Below, one piece after another: positions 9,901-11,011 of a stretch of 11,011 bases of DNA. A program made the translations under genes and the position numbers. Below the pieces are notes generated by a model. The model made no database searches. It had not been told where the DNA came from and was given only the letters and a program-made list of their open reading frames with translations. Origin of the DNA: Eimeria necatrix (taxonomy: Eukaryota > Apicomplexa > Conoidasida > Eucoccidiorida > Eimeriidae); contig NW_013651975.1 of NCBI RefSeq assembly GCF_000499385.1, forward strand, positions 1 to 11,011, written 5' to 3'. Numbering within the stretch: position 1 is the first letter of the stretch; each line of letters starts with the position of its first letter.

Positions 9901-10198
9901 AACGAATGTAGGTTTATTCATCCTTTTGATTAGATGCCTGCTCGCACTGGCTGGCATGCGTTGACATAAGACGCGATCCGCACGTGTGTTTTGCTAAACG
10001 AACTATGTTACTCGTGAGCAATCCGCCTCGCAGGCTCAAACAAGTGCATGCATGGCCACGATTACAAATATATCCTCAGACGCAGCGCACAGTCGCCAAC
10101 TACGTGCATGTGCTAGGATGCGTGAAACTGTTCTTAATATTCTACAAGCCAAAGCCCTAGTAGAGAACAACAGAGGCGTGACAAAACTGATCACTTAG
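6982..10198. other. Unassigned gene-poor stretch right of the hairpins
   Basis: Open frames here are 60-125 codons and overlap on opposite strands, for example 7125-7454 minus against 7357-7614 plus, and 8894-9235 plus against 8913-9290 minus. Three plus-strand frames follow one another at 8510-8824, 8894-9235 and 9289-9552, the first two in the same phase, but none shows a domain or shared composition. No tRNA, rRNA, terminal inverted repeat or polyadenylation pattern tied to a gene was found. Only a short GT tract stands out. Confidence 0.5.
8043..8060. repeat. Short GT microsatellite ending in a palindrome
   Basis: Six GT units and a final G (8043-8055) run directly into CACAC, so 8051-8060 forms the palindrome gtgtgcacac. 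Alternating purine-pyrimidine DNA of this kind can adopt Z-form, but the tract is short. It is the only clear dinucleotide repeat noticed in the window and is probably neutral. Confidence 0.85.
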
Positions 10199-11011
10199 AT
10201 GACCACTGCAAGAGCAATGTTTGAGAAACGGATTTCACCTTGTTCTCTTACCGTTCTTCAGCTAATGATGCCTGCCGCACAAAAAATCACTAACCCTAAA
10301 ACTGAAAAAGCTTCATTTCCACTGGTCGATATGACCAATCAAAACTCGACGCTTCCTCTAGAAGCCACACCTGTAAACGCACGCTCAACACACACTACAA
10401 GTTGACCCAAACGCAAAAAAAAATCCACGCAAGCAGTCAATAGAGACGAAATAACCAGTGCGACACATCAACAATACATATTCAGAAAAAGCATTGTCCC
10501 AGCACCGTATATCTCCTGAGCCAGTCCTGCAACGCTGCGAATCGCACCTGCCACAGCAGCGAATCAATTTCCACCCAATTGCATTTGACCATACAGCGCA
10601 ACGCTCTCCCAATGTCACGAGCACCCAAAGCACTTTCTATCAGCAACGACTGAAGCACAACTTGTAGGTTACTACTTCACCATAAAGAATACATCTGCAA
10701 GACCCACCTCGACTTCAAGTGAACTGCGATGCTTCAAAGTCTCGCGAGTCTCACCATCCGACTGTGCGTCCGCAAGATCGACTCATTGCCCTCGCCAGCA
10801 TGTGCCTCGTATCATCTGCAAACATGCTTTCCTTGCACACCAAACTTGCAACACGCCTCCTAAATGGCTACTCGCCTTCTTCTACACACATCCTTCCAGG
10901 GGACGCCTCACGAACCTCACGTCCACCACGCACATGATGCGCTGCACACCTACACCCAACGTTTTCCAGCGCCCATATGAACAAATTTCACCTCAACAAA
11001 AGGTTCCCCGG
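10199..11011. other. Strand-asymmetric (C-over-G) right-end segment without an assigned gene
   Basis: From about 10200 the plus strand becomes strongly C-rich and G-poor: a hand count over 10201-10980 gives about 254 C and 124 G, while sampled lines near 9000 and 9600 are balanced. A also exceeds T over roughly 10260-10650, including a run of nine A at 10415-10423. Three short plus-strand frames (10199-10405, 10458-10667, 10719-10937) fall here and have no recognisable domain. The skew could reflect transcription, an untranslated region or exon, or DNA of different origin. The segment continues past the window, so its right limit is unknown. Confidence 0.5.

Noticed and set aside
10294..10300. 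CCCTAAA, resembling a TTTAGGG-type telomere repeat
   Set aside because: There is only one copy and no tandem array, and a 7-mer is expected about once or twice by chance.
53..10448. AGAGACG words at 53 and 10442, resembling the WGAGACG element of Toxoplasma promoters
   Set aside because: Two occurrences of a degenerate 7-mer over both strands is at or below chance, and neither lies next to a credible gene.
1..11011. tRNA genes, rRNA segments, CRISPR arrays, bacterial operons with ribosome binding sites
   Set aside because: GGTTC-type T-loop words were checked (for example near 6345 and 9708) and lack flanking stems. No regular spaced repeats, rRNA-like blocks or gene-sized frames with ribosome binding sites were seen.

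Overview
This window looks like non-coding or very gene-poor eukaryotic nuclear DNA. No stretch can be called a protein-coding gene with confidence, and I recognise no tRNA, rRNA, CRISPR array, operon or complete mobile element. Open frames are short (mostly 60-120 codons), lie on both strands, overlap each other and carry no recognisable domains. At about 45% G+C that is roughly what chance gives. Dense bacterial, archaeal or phage DNA would not look like this over 11 kb. CpG is not obviously depleted, which argues against a methylated vertebrate genome. The lineage cannot be fixed: a protist (for example a coccidian-like apicomplexan) or an invertebrate would both fit, and neither is shown.

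Layout. Positions 1-700 are unassigned and begin with a 19-bp word that recurs at 1814-1832. Positions 701-1760 are a perfect head-to-tail duplication of a 530-bp unit (701-1230 and 1231-1760), identical base for base by eye. The unit is poor in stop codons, which produces the longest open frames in the window (209, 178 and 165 codons, on opposing strands). Positions 1761-6907 are unassigned, with scattered short ORFs and a pair of GTAAGT splice-donor-like words near 5431 and 5456.

At 6908-6981 lie two adjacent inverted repeats: a small one (8-bp arms, 2-nt centre), then a perfect 25-bp stem with a 4-nt loop. The right arm of the large hairpin also reads as a good 3' splice-acceptor tract. 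Positions 6982-10200 are again unassigned apart from a short GT tract. From about 10200 to the end the plus strand becomes strongly C-over-G (about 254 C to 124 G by hand count over 10201-10980). This could mark a transcribed or differently derived segment. A lone reverse-transcriptase-like FADDT word lies on the minus strand inside it, without any supporting domain.

No set of genes working together can be described. The items best supported by the sequence are structural: the exact tandem duplication, the exact hairpin, the short dispersed repeat and the right-end strand asymmetry.
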